The translations under genes and the position numbers were made by a program. From Marinilabiliales bacterium (GTDB lineage Bacteria; Bacteroidota; Bacteroidia; Bacteroidales; SZUA-534): a DNA stretch of 47,932 nucleotides. The stretch spans positions 1 through 47,932 of the forward strand of contig DOTG01000005.1 of assembly GCA_003512955.1 (NCBI GenBank), written 5' to 3'. Every line of letters begins with the position of its first letter. The stretch's first letter is position 1. The notes beneath the pieces were generated by a model that was given only the letters and a program-made list of their open reading frames with translations, did no database searches and was not told where the DNA came from. Positions 47,931 through 47,932 of the stretch are shown in pieces.

Positions 47931-47932
47931 TG

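Overview
The window looks like a chromosomal segment of an anaerobic or facultatively anaerobic Bacteroidota, most likely a Bacteroidales/Marinilabiliales-type organism. The evidence is TonB-dependent receptors with N-terminal carboxypeptidase-regulatory domains, an ECF sigma/FecR/STN surface-signalling locus, a propeller-type sensor kinase, promoters of the Bacteroidota type (TTTG then TAnnTTTG), few Shine-Dalgarno sites, and an electron-bifurcating-type [FeFe]-hydrogenase. No rRNA, tRNA, CRISPR array or intact transposase was seen.

Layout. 1-4.3 kb: 3' part of an O6-alkylguanine-DNA methyltransferase, a PAP2 phosphatase with an extra C-terminal domain, a small barrel-like protein, and hisS. 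4.3-11.5 kb: mostly minus-strand accessory genes (GH3 lipoprotein, flavin-binding protein, HD phosphohydrolase, DUF3795 protein, a dead VapC-type toxin gene, class V aminotransferase, three unknown envelope-type genes), with palindromic elements between several of them. 11.7-14.3 kb: a lone hutH and a TIGR01777 epimerase. 14.3-18.8 kb: a P460-like cytochrome lipoprotein, an outer-membrane-type protein and a MarR regulator divergent from a TonB receptor. 19-26.1 kb: a propeller histidine kinase, then a regulatory operon (two DRTGG-domain proteins, two GHKL ATPases, a PHP-domain protein and a diverged [FeFe]-hydrogenase homologue that looks like a sensor). 26.4-31 kb: a complete four-subunit NAD(P)-linked [FeFe]-hydrogenase operon ending in a strong terminator. 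31.1-38.9 kb: ECF sigma factor, FecR anti-sigma, an STN-bearing repeat protein, a second repeat protein and a TonB receptor. Two copies of a GGGGTA-N13-TTGTC element, with identical spacing, lie exactly where sigma-dependent promoters would be expected. 39.3-43.1 kb: a probable metal-uptake locus (TonB receptor, two small proteins with RAPP near the C-terminus, His-rich DUF4625 lipoprotein). 43.8-47.9 kb: an AT-rich stretch of three apparent gene cassettes (DUF1016 nuclease; HxlR/NmrA pair; sigma factor plus membrane protein), each followed by a 119-131 bp imperfect palindrome resembling an integron attC site.

How the parts work together. The two most interesting systems are the hydrogenase with its adjacent putative H2/redox-sensing module, and the surface-signalling locus in which the sigma-signalling STN domain sits on a 15/16-residue-repeat protein rather than on the TonB receptor. 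All functional calls come from motif recognition by eye; no database search was run.
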